64,000 nucleotides of DNA from Larix kaempferi (GCA_027924585.1 BSBM01000436.1:9625001-9689000), one strand, 5' to 3'. Numbered from the stretch's first letter, positions 44,047-55,612 are shown. Translations and numbers: made by a program. The notes: generated by a model not told the origin, from the letters alone.

Positions 44047-44490
44047 TTATTGAATAACCATGAAGTCCACGGGATATTCCCATGAGGCTACTAATACCAT
44101 AATATCGTCTAATTTCCCAGTAGGTTGCACCATAGTACGATCTGCTAGTTCTAACATTGTTGGAGTAGGGTGGAGGAATGGTCCTAATTGGAGAGCTTCT
44201 AAAACTGTAGTAGTCATTAGGTTAAAAGCAGCCCCTAGATCAATGAGTGTGTTCCCTATAGCAGTGTTGTTAATGAGAACAGATACTACAGGATTCCCTG
44301 GATTTGTATACTTTGAAATTCTAGGTTGTTCTGCTATACAATCTGAGATTTCACCTATGACATGTATTGTTGGAGGGTCTTTTTGTTTCTTACCTAGTCT
44401 TTTAATGCAGAATTCTTTTATCACTTTACCGAAGATTGGTATATCTTTAATGGCTTGTAATAAAGGAATCTTAATGAAAATATTTTTCAA
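44047..44490 (-). pseudogene. Element F aspartic protease
   Basis: The frame holds RISKYTNPGNPVVSVLINNT, the active-site region NTLIDLGAAFNLMTTTVLEA and PTMLELADRTMVQPTGKLDD. DLGA in place of DSGA is usual for this gypsy branch. The frame is open for 147 aa and starts within a chain broken by stops on both sides. Confidence 0.85.
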
Positions 44491-44580
44491 TTCATTAATG
44501 ATGTTATATTCTGGGTAAGTTACAGGTTTTTCTATTATTAGCCGCTCCGGATATGGAGGTGATTTATTTCCCGATATTAC

Positions 44581-45405
44581 TTATTTATGAGGAAGGTTAT
44601 GTGTTGAAGATTTAGGAATGACCACATTTTCAAGAATGAAATCATTTAAAATTTCATTAGATACATTTTCTTCTTGAATAACAACTGATGACTTAGGATG
44701 ATCTTGCAAAACTCTTCCAGACTGCAATTCAACTTCATGTATTGGTGCGGACAAAATAGCATATGATGGAAGAGGTAACAACCCAATGCTATTAAGAGCT
44801 TGGGTTGGTTTGTTGTTAGGATTATGTTTCGGTTGTGCGGGTAATATTGTGGGTCTTGTAGAGTTCATATTCTGGAAATGAGGAGGTTGATTTGGGATAG
44901 GGGGTAGTGAAGGAGGTGCACATCCAGGTAAAAATTGCTGAACATTAGGTGGGTAAGGATAGTTAGGCATAGGAGGAGATGGTTGAGCAAAATCTTGTCC
45001 TCTCCATCCATGAGGCCATTGCTATTGTTGAGCATTTTGAGGAGGGTACTGCGGTGGTCAATTCTGCCAACCTGAAGTGTTCCATTCTTGCATAGGTTGA
45101 TAAGGATGGTAGTAAGGTGGAAATTGGAATGATGGATCCTAACCCGAAGGTTGATCACTAGGCTGCCAAGGCCTCCTAGATGTTTCACCAAAATTTCCAC
45201 TCTTGTATATAGCTTGCAACCCAGGAAACGATGGACAACTATCAGTGGGATGCTCTTCTGTACAGAGGTGACAAACTGAAACCTTGTTTAATGAACATTC
45301 TCTTTGAGGATGTTTAGTTCTACACCTAGGGCAGAAAATACTCATTGTTGCACACTCTTCATCCTCTCTCTTTTTAGCTTGTAGTGCATCTAACTGAGAA
45401 TCCAT
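44581..45405 (-). pseudogene. Element F nucleocapsid and proline-rich linker
   Basis: The upstream piece (45405-45139) has two zinc knuckles in a row, CPRCRTKHPQREC and CHLCTEEHPTDSC, both CX2CX3HX4C, after an acidic helix. A Pro/Asn/Gln-rich stretch follows (MPNYPYPPNVQQFLPGCAPP, 44970-44581) with one or two stops between. This is the RNA-binding C-terminus of gag. Confidence 0.85.
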
Positions 45406-45633
45406 AGCCCCTAAAATATCTGTTTTGAAATTTTCTAACAGGTTCCCTATTTCTACCCTTGTAACTCCACCAGGACCAGATGTGTTTCCTTTTGGATTTC
45501 TACCATAAGGTTCTCGAAAGTGTCTTCCACCTTTCCCTCTGCTCCTAGAGTAATTCCTACATAGTTCACAAATCTATGGAAAATATTTATAAGAAATATC
45601 TCCTACTGCCATGAGATTAAGGTTATCCAAGAA

Positions 45634-46761
45634 TTATTCTATGATTCCTTTAATGAAGAGTGTTCTTACTGCATCTTCTCGAAGATCACTATATTTAGAC
45701 TTGTGTAACACATAGTTAAATCTGTCGAGGTAGTCCTCTAGGCTCTCGTCTTCAAGCTGTTGAATTTTAAAAATATCATTGCAAGAGTCCTTTGGTATAC
45801 AGTAATCCTGATATTTCCAAAGAAATGCATTCTTCATGTCTTCCCAAGATTTAATACTAGATTCTCCCAATCCCATGAACCATCGAAGAGAAAAATATTT
45901 TAATGTGGCAGGAAAAAGTTTTAGTTTTTGGCCATCTTGTAGGTAATTGTAACTCCTACACAAAATGTCAAACTCAAATAAGAATGTGTCTAGATCCTCA
46001 CTACTTTTCCCATAGAAAGTTGGTAATGAGGAAGGAGGAATATTTTTCATAGTAACATCTTGTGCAGTGTCTAAGATGGGAAACCCGAAGGTACCGTCAG
46101 TTCTAACTTCTCCATCTTCTTCATCTTGTTGGACACAATCTTCATGTTCATCCTCCATGAAGATTCTATTACCAAAGAGAGAAAATCTAGGTGGCTCCTT
46201 TCTTGGTGAATATGGGATATCCCAACGTTCTTTTTCAGGAAGCATATTCTTCTTTTTAGGAGGAGAATGATCAGCTACGTGGGAATCTAGTCCAGGAGGT
46301 TCTACTATTGTTGTGTCAATCTGTGAGATGACAATGTTTGTAGAGCTCCCAAAAATAGCATCTACTTGTGTAGGATTGATAAAATCTACCAAATTTGGAC
46401 CGCCTATTATTGAAAAAGTAGTATCTTTGGGATTTTGGACTAACGGAGGGTTGAGAGGTTCTGAAGTTTTATCCTTCTAAGCTTCTTCTTGTATGAGTTC
46501 AGTCTCAATATGAACTTGAGGTTCTTCTAGTGGAATTTCTTTATGAACAGACTGTTCTGATGTCCCTATGATTTCCTTTAAAATGTTTCGAGAGAAGGTT
46601 TCTTTAGCCTTCCAAGTAGGACTATCCCCTTTACGTGTCTTTCGATACCTTTCTATTCAGTTAGTAGTTGGGGTGGCATGTCCCCCGTATAGGTTAGTAG
46701 GAATTCTAGTAGGAATTTGAGTTTTAATAAATCTACCTTGTGAATCTCTAGACCTATTCAT
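45634..46761 (-). pseudogene. gag: Element F gag
   Basis: It begins MNRSRDSQGR at 46761. The N-terminal 120 codons contain stops; the open part (46392-45634) has FGNRIFMEDEHEDCVQQDEE, PPSSLPTFYGKSSEDLDTFL, LKLFPATLKYFSLRWFMGLG, FKIQQLEDESLEDYLDRFNY and DLREDAVRTLFIKGIIE before a TAG. These are Retrotrans_gag features (the LRWF and LEDYLxRFxxL motifs). Compared with 28357-29058 it keeps the N-terminal segment of about 580 bp that the other copy lacks. Confidence 0.88.
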
Positions 46762-46954
46762 GAAAGCAAATTATAACTGAAAGAAACTTTGACTGCATAA
46801 CTACTACTGATGGGTTTTGAGGATGCCTGTTATAACAGATGCGCAGGATCTTACCTCTCGTCTTACCGCTCACCCACCACCAGCCTAATCTAAGTTACCA
46901 CTAGGTTTTGGAAGAGAAATTCTACCTATTTCAACTGAATTCTACCTAGTTCAA

Positions 46955-46973
46955 CTCCCCGGCAACGGCGCCA
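46955..46973 (-). other. Element F primer-binding site
   Basis: The minus strand reads TGGCGCCGTTGCCGGGGAG, the tRNA-Asp 3' complement, three bases inside the 5' LTR. A 20-bp leader duplication (CTACCTATTTCAACT / CTACCTAGTTCAACT) lies next to it and is single in the other copy. Confidence 0.92.
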
Positions 46974-46976
46974 AAA

Positions 46977-49680
46977 TGTTGGGTGTGTGAGCTATCTCAA
47001 ATTAAAAACAACACCTAATATTAACTATCAACTAGGATCAATAAACTTAGAGTTGAAACAAAAATATATGCCAAGGTAGAAAAGGTTCTACAGTTTCAGG
47101 TTTGTCAGGCCTAAAAATGTTTAGTAAGGAAAAAGATCGAAACATCTTTCAAAATGAAAAACCGAGTTAAATATTTAAGAATACATTTAAATCACAAACC
47201 AAAATAGTACTAGATCATACTACTCTACCTCTATGGTTAATTAATAAGAAAAATGGAAACAAATACTAGAACACAAACTACTCTAGAAAAGTAAGAAACT
47301 ACCAAATTCAACTTCCAGATAACAACTATGGATAGAATCAGAGCTACGGATATTAGATGTTTAATAGGGAGAACTTGTAAATGTACATAAATTTAGACTA
47401 AACCATCTAATTCCACTCTTCTTGATTACGTACATCAACTGTAATAGGAACTGGAGTAAATGTATCGTAATGACTTTCAAATGTAATGAGGAAGCTAAAC
47501 GGAAGTAGATCTAACTTAACTTCTACAAACAAATGTAAACTAAAAATCAACAAACTACTACTAACTTTAAACATTATGAACTACTGTCTATTCATATGTG
47601 AACAACATGAAACTAATGTAAGTAGAAGCAATCAGAAGACTTAACAAAGATGTTAAACAGAACTATATTAGATTTGGAAGCAAGTAGAAAACTTGATAAA
47701 TATATTTGATTAGTAATCCAGATCTTACAACATGAACATCTTCATTAAATAGAAACTAGTCTTAAGATTAGCAAACTAAAACAACTCAATGGAATGGAAT
47801 TATCAACTACAACTTGAAACTAAACTACTTAGGAACAACATTCATACATTCTAAAGAATAACCAAGTAACAAAACTGGTTAAAGAATTAAATTTTGGAAG
47901 AAAGATGAGAAGAGGATAAAGAAGAAGTAGGAAAGGAGGAAATAATGATGATAATTGAATTAAAAACTCCAAATAACATAAAACAAGATTAAATTACATC
48001 TCAAACTATTAAGGAGGAATAAGAAGAATGATGATTAAGAGGCAGAAGAAATTAGATTCGGAAAAATCCTAAAATAATACAGAAAACACACAGGTCCGAA
48101 TGACGATCCGAACGTCGGTCTGAAAGGCAGTCCGAATGACGATCCGAATGGAGGAAAATGCTTTAAAGTGAGGGAAAGAAGAGTTTTTGAATGATTTAAT
48201 TACCAGCTGGATTTATGTAAAAGATCCTACAGTGCACATGAAGCAAGAGGGAGATGATTGGAGGTTAAGAAGTTATCTATGCAAATCATTACCTAAGAGA
48301 AAGAATGATTCTATGATAAGTAGGAAGAAGGTTGGAAATAGAAGAAGGGAGAAGGCTGGAATAGAAGAAAGAATAATTAACCTACAACAAACATGAAGAA
48401 AAACTAACAGAGAAGAAAAGGAGGAAAGGAATGCTAACTATGGAAGAAGTTGGAAGAAATATCTATCTATGATGATGGAAGAAGGACTGGAAAACAAACT
48501 ACTGAACTATTAGTCAACCATTCTACTCAGAAGAATGGAGATTGTATTGATAGCAGAATATCAATTATAGAAGGATGAAGATAATACACACGGGAAAATG
48601 AATTAAATTACACATACAAGAAATAAACTAGTTAATTACAGGAAAAGAAATGCAGAAAATGTAAATAAAACCTCCAGTTGATGAGGGGCCCTTCCCAGCA
48701 ATCGGAGGGTGAACTAGCTCAACTTAAACGACTACCAGTAAAACATCAACAAGTTGTTGCTTCCATTAACTTGAGAAAAATTATAGAGTCTGTCTTCAAA
48801 CTATCTATGACTGCAAATGCTTGGATTGAGAGTGGAAAACCATCATAAATTCAAAGAACTAAAGACTAAAAAACTAACTCGTCTCAATCACAGAGGCGAC
48901 TATTTATAAGTTACAATGGGTGAGAGGGTCGATAGAGTCGACCTCTCTAATAATAGAGGTGTTTAATGTCTGTAACTACTGATTAAATGATACATAACAG
49001 TGCAGGGGGCATCTACCCATCTCCTCGGCATCAATCCTTTTCAATTCGAACAACTGAGCATTCGTTCCCTCAAAACATGAGCAGAAGCATATGCTGGAGC
49101 GTCGACATGGGAACATGAGTTACGTTGGCATACTGAGCATGGATATGGGAGTTATGTCGGCCAACTGAGTGTGAACAGGTTGATTCCTTCCAGAACGATG
49201 GCGTGAGCGAGAGCTGAGCAAACATGCATGATTCCAAGATGAATGCATAGATGAATCGGGGCTTGGAGCGTTGATGTGGACATAGAATGCACTGTCAGAC
49301 TTGGTGAGCCTAAGGTGGAATCTTCTAGAACAATGGTTCATTAACCATCAGCGCCACATGGCAAACAAAACCCACGTGTCCTCCTCTTCATTCAACAGTC
49401 TGAGATGCATCAACCATGGATTTCGCACGCTGAACGAAGGGCGGAACGATGAGCTGAAAGCATTTTAGGCTGAGCACGTATCGCATGGGATGAATGATGG
49501 ATAACTTGCAAATCGTAGCCTGTCAATTAAAACCATAAATGTTAATTATGCCCAAAAACATCATTTAAATCATAAATAAACCATAATATACAAAATATAA
49601 CAAGATTTGCATGGTAAATGAATTTGTGCATACTTGGACTGTTTGATGGGATGAATGGCTAAGAAAACAACTTGCTATAG
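46977..49680 (-). repeat. Element F 5' LTR, left piece (split by element D)
   Basis: Aligns with 29254 to about 31975. It ends in CTTGCTATAG, where TATAG is the target duplication of element D; the LTR resumes at 55423. Confidence 0.93.
49676..49680. other. Element D target-site duplication, left copy
   Basis: TATAG, identical to 55418-55422. Confidence 0.95.
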
Positions 49681-50367
49681 TGTGAGTATTTTGATCACAG
49701 AAGATCGAGGAGCTATGGAGAACCTCACAAAATCGAATTAATTTGCAAAAACAGTGGAAAAATTTAAAAAAGATGATAAATTTACACACAATGTATGCTC
49801 AAATCTTTGATTAACTGACTGTCTAACATGTGAAAATGTTAGTAACAGGTTTTTATTACATCCATGAGAAAATCGAGAGCATTAGGTGGCTCAAGTTGAG
49901 TGTACAAGTCATCAATGCCAAATTGGCCTCAATCCCCCCTAGGTGGGTCCAACTCAATCCCAATCACCCCAAACAGCTACGAATTCTGGTGTGGAGGTGG
50001 CTGAAGCATGCTGAGTCATTAATTAGCTCAAGGCAGGCGTGGGTGAGCAAATAGAGGAGGTTTGGGGGCCCAAGGGAGCATTAAATGCTCCAAATCTAGC
50101 CAAAAGTGGGCAAAAATCCACCCTAGCGCCCTTGGTCAACTAAATTCCCCAAAACAAGGAGAGAGGGCGCACCAGCAATAAATGAGGGCGCACTTGTGGA
50201 CAAAACTGGAGGCTGGGTGAACTGGTTTGCTCAGAAGTGGGTGTGAACACTCTCAAAGTGGGTTTTTGACCAACTATAGTCACTTAATCCAAAACATGGT
50301 TTAATTAAGCACATGGGCAATTAAAAATTTATGGATTATGGTACTAAGTGTGGTTACTGTTCTAACA
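49681..50367 (-). repeat. Element D 3' LTR
   Basis: On the minus strand TGTTAGAACAG...AATACTCACA. Preceded on the minus strand by the purine tract. Confidence 0.97.
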
Positions 50368-50379
50368 CCCCCCCTTAAC
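50368..50379 (-). other. Element D polypurine tract
   Basis: The minus strand reads GGTTAAGGGGGGG directly before TGTTAG. Confidence 0.93.
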
Positions 50380-50561
50380 CATAACTTTGTACATCTCATG
50401 AAAGATAAGTGGGAGGCCTTGGCAACAAAGGCTCAAGTCACCTCAATACAACAGAAATTTTATTTGTCCATATGAACCGAGGAAAAGAAGTAAAACCTCA
50501 TGGGATAAAAACTTCCCTCAAAAATGGACATGGGGCTGAACCTGCAATTAGATTGCAGCAA

Positions 50562-53500
50562 TCACCATCCATCACTCACTCCAAGCAAATCTCTTAGGTG
50601 AGTGAAGGTCTTCTCAGTAAAGCACTTGGTGAAAATATCAGCAGTTTGCTCGGTGGATGGGCAATACTGCAGTGAAATCACCCTGTCATGCACCAAGCCC
50701 CGAATGTAATGCATGTGGATCTCAATGTGCTTTGTTCTTTTCCTCTGTACTGGATCAGTAGATATCTTGATGGCACTTTGATTATCCACCCAAATATTGG
50801 TTGGAGAATCAATAGCAACACCAAACTCCCGAAGAATGCCTTGCAACCAAACACACTGTGTGGCTGCGTTCACTGCTGCCCTGTACTCGGCCTCTGCTGA
50901 TGAAAGAGAAATTGTATGCTGTTTCTTACTTGACCAGCAAATAGGACCTTCATCAAACATAAACACAAAACCTGAAGTGGACTTTCTATCGATGGGATCT
51001 CCCGCCCAATCGGAATCAGAAAATCCAGCTAGTTGAAGTGAAGAACTAGCTGCATAGTGTACCCCGAAGCTTTTTGTTCCTTGGACATAATGAAGGATCC
51101 TTTTGGCTGTCTTCCAATGGATCTCATGTGGCTGCTGCATATACCTTGCTACAGCACTTACAACATAAGACAAATCAGGTCTTGTATGTGTAAGGTACAG
51201 CAAACTTCCGACTAGCTGCCTATAGAGAGTGCAATCCACCACCGGAGAGTCTTCAAATTCACCTAGTTTTATGCCTGAAAGGAATGGGCACTTGGCTGCC
51301 TTACATTCAGCCATTTTGAACTTGAATAACAGGTCTGAAGCATACTTAGATTGACTCAGCAATATACCTCTCTCAGATTGCTCAATTTCCAAACCCAAAA
51401 ATTGCCTTAGCAATCCTAGGTCGCTCATGGCAAATTCACTGTGCAAAGAAGCTTTAATTGAGCCAATTTGTTTGGTGCAGCTCCCTGTAATTAAGAGATC
51501 ATCAACATACAGTACAATGACCTGCAAATTATCATCACAATGCTGCAAATAAACATTTGGATCAGACTTGCATCGACAGAAACCAATTGAGAGCAAAAAG
51601 GCATCCATTTTGGCATACCAAGCCCTGGGGGCTTGCTTGAGTCCATAGAGTGACTTCTTCAACCTGCATACAAGTGTGGGATCCTCTTGGAATCCTTCAG
51701 GCTGCTGCATATATATCTCTTCCTGTAGCTCACCGTGCAAGAATGCCCTTTTGACATCCATGTGGTGAACTTCCCAACCTTTACTAGCTGCCATGGCTAG
51801 AGCTAGTCTAATTGAGTCCATCTTTGCAACCGGTGCAAAGGTCTCTGTATAATCCACACCATGGATTTGTGAGTAGCCCTTAGCCACTAACCTAGCCTTA
51901 TACTTCAGATCAGAACCATCAGCAACAGGTTTGGTTCGAAAAATCCACTTACATTGCACTAGTTTCCTCTTGGGAGGAAGAGGCACCAAATCCCATGTTT
52001 TGTTCTCTTGGAGAGATTGGAATTCTTCTTGCATTGCTTCCCTCCACCTTGGATCATGATGAGCTTCCTGATATGATGTTGGATCAGATCCAATCATCAT
52101 ATAACAGTGATCAGCAAGCTCACTCTCATTTGCAAAGGAAGCATTGATTGTTTGGGATCTAGTCTTCCTAGGCTCTTGGGGATTGCCTGCCAATTCACCT
52201 GCAGCTTCTATGATTTTTTCAGCCCACTTGGGCCTTGATGGTGACTCATGTACAGCAATGTCATCTTCAGCTATTTCATCTTCAGAAATATCAGAAAAAT
52301 CAGAGGAAGAATCATCACTAATCTCATTGAGGTGTGGAGGAGAGGAGCTTTCCCCCGGTGCAAGCTCAAAATCTGGAATTGGTTCTTCTTCGAATTGCAC
52401 ACTTCTCTCAATGAAATTTTTAAGTGTGGATGTGTCAAAGAGCTTGTATCCCTTTGTGTCCTCACCATATCCAACCATGATACATTCCCTACTCTGTGGC
52501 TCCAAAGCCTTCCTCTTTTCTGATGGAATTCGAGCCCATGCTCTAGACCCAAAAATCCTGAAATTTGACACATTTGGTTTTTGGCCAAACCATGCCTCAT
52601 AGGGGGTTTTTCCTTTGACTGATTTGTGAAAGGCTCTGTTCTGAATATGAGCAGCACAATTGATGGCTTCAGCCCATAGCTTAGGGCTTAGATCCCTAGC
52701 TTCAATCATGCAAGTAGCCATCTCCTTGAGAGATCTATTTTTCCTCTCTGCCACACCATTTTGCTGAGGTGTGTAGGGGATTGAATGTTGCATTTGGATG
52801 CCACATTCCTCACAAAGGTGCTGAATGTTATTATTCACATATTCCTTTCCATTATCAGTCCTAAGGATCTTTATCTTATGACCACTATGGTTCTCCACTA
52901 GGGCTTTCCAAATCTTCAGTTTCTCAAACACTTCTGACTTCAATTTAAGGAAGTAAACCCAGCAGAATCGAGAGTAGTCATCTATGAATGTAAGTACATA
53001 CCTTGATCCACCATATGATGGAGTGGGAAGAGGACCAATGAGGTCTGAATGTACCAATCCAAGTGGTTGAGTGGCTCTCCTTGCCATTCCCTTCTCAGAG
53101 CTGCGCTCAGGATGCTTTCCAACTACACACCCAATGCATGCACCATTTGATGACTTGATTTCTGGAAGCCCTTCCACCATCTCGTCCTTGTGCAATTGCT
53201 GGAGGTATTTGTAGTTCATGTGGCCAAATCTTTCATGCCACAACTTGGAGGTCTCGTTGGCATGAGAGACAAGAGCATGGTCACTAGAATTTGGAATGAA
53301 ATTTGAGAATTTGTACATTCTCTCATCATGATCTGCATACCCTACTGCCACAACTTGATTTGAGGAGATTTCTGAGATTTCTACCAAATATGGAGTGAAT
53401 GTCACTCTCTTGGCTTCTCCTGTATGGGTCATTTGATAGACTGATAGCAAATTTGCAGCCAATGAAGGTACATAGAGCACATCACTGAAATAGCCATGCT

Positions 53501-54644
53501 CCATGTCAATCCTTCCAATCCCCTTGGTTTGGAGTTCTGAATCATCTCCCATTCGAACTGTTGGGCCACCATTCGAATGCAAAGAGGAGAAGAGCTCTCT
53601 GGATGAAACCATATGTCTGGAAGCTCCTGAATCAAGGATAAAGGATGAGGGATTCGAAGTACCTGCTACCAAATCATGACACTTCTCCTTATTGTCAGGG
53701 TTTGAGGTGCTCTCTTTCTTCCTTGCGCCCTCAGGGACTGGGATGTTGTTCTTCTCCAGCAGCTGCGCCATTGAGTCAATGGTTTTCTTCATACATGAGC
53801 TCTCTGGATGCCATCCCCTATGACAATAGGTGCATTTGGTCTTTTCCTTTCCCTTCTTGTCCTTCTCCTTTGACAGATTCGAACCCCCATCTGCAGACTT
53901 GGTCTTGTCAAACTTCCTCTTCTCTTGCTGCTTCGAATTCTTGGCTTTCTGCTTTCCTTTGCTTGCATTTGAAACACCCATTGCCAATGCTTGGTCCTTT
54001 GATTTTATGGTGCCCATCTGAACTAGTTTATCCTGCTCCTGAGTGAGACACTCCATGAAGGTAGCTAGTGATGGCATTTGCCAATTTCGAAGGGTCATTT
54101 TGGCTGAGTGAAATGTGCTAACAAATACTGAAAACTCTGGGCCTAGCTTCGAAAGGATGGACAGAATCAGTTGTTCCTCCTTCTTAACAATTCCACATTG
54201 TTGCAGTTGAAGCACCAGTGACTTGAATTTCGTGAAGAACTCCTGGATGGTTTCAAAATGCGCTGGGCTCAAGCTAATGAGCTCGTTTTCAAGCTGGTGG
54301 CCTCTCAGTTCATCAGTTTTCCCAAAGAGTGATTCTAGCTTCACCCATACTTCATTGGGAGTTGTCAAACTGTCTGTATGAAACAAGAGTTCCCTTGAAA
54401 TGCTCAGGCATAGCAATCCATAAGCTTCATCAAGTCGATTGTAGTACTTTGCTTTCTCCACAGCAGAATTTGGCTCCACTTCTGTGCCCATGGTCACTCT
54501 ATAGAGACCCTTAGATCTCAGCTTGATGACCATCTCAGCCTTCCAATCGAAAAAATTGAAGGGTGTGAGCAACATTTGGTTTGCTTCCATGACTGCTGCG
54601 TTAATGGTGAGAAAACTACTGAAACACCTGCAAAAAACACTCAA
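50562..54644 (-). CDS. gag-pol: Element D gag-pol polyprotein, intact
   Basis: A 1360-aa frame with no interruption. The likely real start is Met-19 (MEANQMLLTPFN, 54590), matching the gag start of element C. Order: gag capsid domain 30-215; zinc knuckle CTYCHRGWHPESSC at 271-284; protease DSG at 338-340; integrase zinc domain H470, H475, C503, C506; integrase core D534, D597, E633 (DX35E); a Ser/Asp/Glu-rich hinge 760-800; RT with D963 in HHMDVKRAFLH and YVDD at 1046-1049; RNase H with D1210, E1251 and D1287; tail DIFTKCF. The chain should self-cleave to make a particle, copy its RNA to DNA and insert it. All active-site residues are present, unlike the related element C. Protease, integrase then RT is the copia order. 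Confidence 0.96.
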   Translation of the reverse strand: MSVFCRCFSSFLTINAAVMEANQMLLTPFNFFDWKAEMVIKLRSKGLYRVTMGTEVEPNSAVEKAKYYNRLDEAYGLLCLSISRELLFHTDSLTTPNEVWVKLESLFGKTDELRGHQLENELISLSPAHFETIQEFFTKFKSLVLQLQQCGIVKKEEQLILSILSKLGPEFSVFVSTFHSAKMTLRNWQMPSLATFMECLTQEQDKLVQMGTIKSKDQALAMGVSNASKGKQKAKNSKQQEKRKFDKTKSADGGSNLSKEKDKKGKEKTKCTYCHRGWHPESSCMKKTIDSMAQLLEKNNIPVPEGARKKESTSNPDNKEKCHDLVAGTSNPSSFILDSGASRHMVSSRELFSSLHSNGGPTVRMGDDSELQTKGIGRIDMEHGYFSDVLYVPSLAANLLSVYQMTHTGEAKRVTFTPYLVEISEISSNQVVAVGYADHDERMYKFSNFIPNSSDHALVSHANETSKLWHERFGHMNYKYLQQLHKDEMVEGLPEIKSSNGACIGCVVGKHPERSSEKGMARRATQPLGLVHSDLIGPLPTPSYGGSRYVLTFIDDYSRFCWVYFLKLKSEVFEKLKIWKALVENHSGHKIKILRTDNGKEYVNNNIQHLCEECGIQMQHSIPYTPQQNGVAERKNRSLKEMATCMIEARDLSPKLWAEAINCAAHIQNRAFHKSVKGKTPYEAWFGQKPNVSNFRIFGSRAWARIPSEKRKALEPQSRECIMVGYGEDTKGYKLFDTSTLKNFIERSVQFEEEPIPDFELAPGESSSPPHLNEISDDSSSDFSDISEDEIAEDDIAVHESPSRPKWAEKIIEAAGELAGNPQEPRKTRSQTINASFANESELADHCYMMIGSDPTSYQEAHHDPRWREAMQEEFQSLQENKTWDLVPLPPKRKLVQCKWIFRTKPVADGSDLKYKARLVAKGYSQIHGVDYTETFAPVAKMDSIRLALAMAASKGWEVHHMDVKRAFLHGELQEEIYMQQPEGFQEDPTLVCRLKKSLYGLKQAPRAWYAKMDAFLLSIGFCRCKSDPNVYLQHCDDNLQVIVLYVDDLLITGSCTKQIGSIKASLHSEFAMSDLGLLRQFLGLEIEQSERGILLSQSKYASDLLFKFKMAECKAAKCPFLSGIKLGEFEDSPVVDCTLYRQLVGSLLYLTHTRPDLSYVVSAVARYMQQPHEIHWKTAKRILHYVQGTKSFGVHYAASSSLQLAGFSDSDWAGDPIDRKSTSGFVFMFDEGPICWSSKKQHTISLSSAEAEYRAAVNAATQCVWLQGILREFGVAIDSPTNIWVDNQSAIKISTDPVQRKRTKHIEIHMHYIRGLVHDRVISLQYCPSTEQTADIFTKCFTEKTFTHLRDLLGVSDGW

Positions 54645-54718
54645 TTTTTATCTGGAAATCCTCTCTAGAATGCAGTTCAACGCTCAATGTTGGCCTGCAA
54701 CTCACTAAATCCACGATG

Positions 54719-54730
54719 GATCTGATACCA
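54719..54730 (-). other. Element D primer-binding site
   Basis: The minus strand reads TGGTATCAGATC directly after the 5' LTR; the first 10 bases match the initiator-Met tRNA 3' end. Confidence 0.95.
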
Positions 54731-55417
54731 TGTGAGTATTTTGATCACAGAAGATCGAGGAGCTATGGAGAACCTCACAAAATCGAATTAATTTGCAAAA
54801 ACAGTGGAAAAATTTAAAAAAGATGATAAATTTACACACAATGTATGCTCAAATCTTTGATTAACTGACTGTCTAACATGTGAAAATGTTAGTAACAGGT
54901 TTTTATTACATCCATGAGAAAATCGAGAGCATTAGGTGGCTCAAGCTGAGTGTACAAGTCATCAATGCCAAATTGGCCTCAATCCCCCCTAGGTGGGTCC
55001 AACTCAATCCCAATCACCCCAAACAGCTACGAATTCTGGTGTGGAGGTGGCTGAAGCATGCTGAGTCATTAATTAGCTCAAGGCAGGTGTGGGTGAGCAA
55101 ATAGATGAGGTTTGGGGGCCCAAGGGAGCATTAAATGCTCCAAATCTAGCCAAAAGTGGGCAAAAATCCACCCTAGCGCCCTTGGTCAACTAAATTCCCC
55201 AAAACAAGGAGAGAGGGCGCACCAGCAATAAATGAGGGCGCACTTGTGGACAAAACTGGAGGCTGGGTGAACTGGTTTGCTCAGAAGTGGGTGTGAACAC
55301 TCTCAAAGTGGGTTTTTGACCAACTATAGTCACTTAATCCAAAACATGGTTTAATTAAGCACATGGGCAATTAAAAATTTATGGATTATGGTACTAAGTG
55401 TGGTTACTGTTCTAACA
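54731..55417 (-). repeat. Element D 5' LTR
   Basis: 687 bp, three substitutions from the 3' LTR. It drives the element from the minus strand; no convincing TATA box was picked by eye. Confidence 0.97.
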
Positions 55418-55422
55418 TATAG
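55418..55422. other. Element D target-site duplication, right copy
   Basis: TATAG, identical to 49676-49680. Confidence 0.95.
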
Positions 55423-55495
55423 CAAAAACAATAGAAATAACGCCACCTCGAGTAAATTAAATGATAAAAAATGGTGACAATATTGGACACCAACA
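55423..55495 (-). repeat. Element F 5' LTR, right piece
   Basis: CAAAAACAATAGAAATAACG...GGACACCAACA aligns with 31976-32047 and completes the split LTR. Confidence 0.92.
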
Positions 55496-55612
55496 TTGTC
55501 AACCAAATCTTTCCACTTCTTAAAAGCAACAAACACATCATATTTATGTCTAATGCAATAAACCCATGTTTTCCTAGTTGCATAATCAATAAATGTAACA
55601 TGATAATGAGCT
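55496..55612 (-). pseudogene. Copia X integrase fragment
   Basis: The minus strand reads HVTFIDYATRKTWVYCIRHK followed by YDVFVAFKKWKDLVDN, the copia integrase segment after the first catalytic Asp region. It abuts the F LTR directly, so F inserted into a copia integrase gene. The X RNase H on the other side of F at 27618-28357 is probably the same element, but the intervening integrase end and RT are missing. Confidence 0.8.

Larger units (their letters stand above)
49681..55417 (-). mobile_element. Element D: young, apparently intact Ty1/copia retrotransposon
   Basis: Identical-length LTRs (687 bp each) with three differences in total, at 49896/54946, 50038/55088 and 50056/55106 (T/C, C/T, G/T). 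Perfect target duplications TATAG flank it. Primer site, purine tract and one unbroken gag-pol frame with all catalytic residues are present. At 5737 bp it has the normal size of an autonomous copia. It sits in the 5' LTR of F, whose sequence is exactly restored when D and one TATAG are removed. LTR divergence is 0.44 percent, by far the lowest in the window, so it inserted most recently. Confidence 0.97.
29254..55495 (-). mobile_element. Element F: giant Ty3/gypsy retrotransposon (Tat/Athila-like) with nested G and D
   Basis: LTRs of 2794 bp (29254-32047) and about 2777 bp (46977-49680 plus 55423-55495) enclose 14.9 kb of internal sequence read right to left: primer site, gag, protease, RT, RNase H, integrase, an extra ORF and purine tract. 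Without G the internal region is about 10.1 kb. LTR ends are TGTTGG...CCAACA. A few stops and one or more frameshifts in pol make it defective. RT (PFGLCNAPATFQ) and protease (LIDLGA) features point to the non-chromodomain Tat/Athila branch. The left LTR is followed by a further primer site and gag, so F was part of a tandem array or underwent unequal recombination. Confidence 0.92.

Noticed and set aside
52144-52602. Plus-strand ORFs of up to 152 codons opposite element D
   Set aside because: They are antisense shadows of the intact gag-pol frame.
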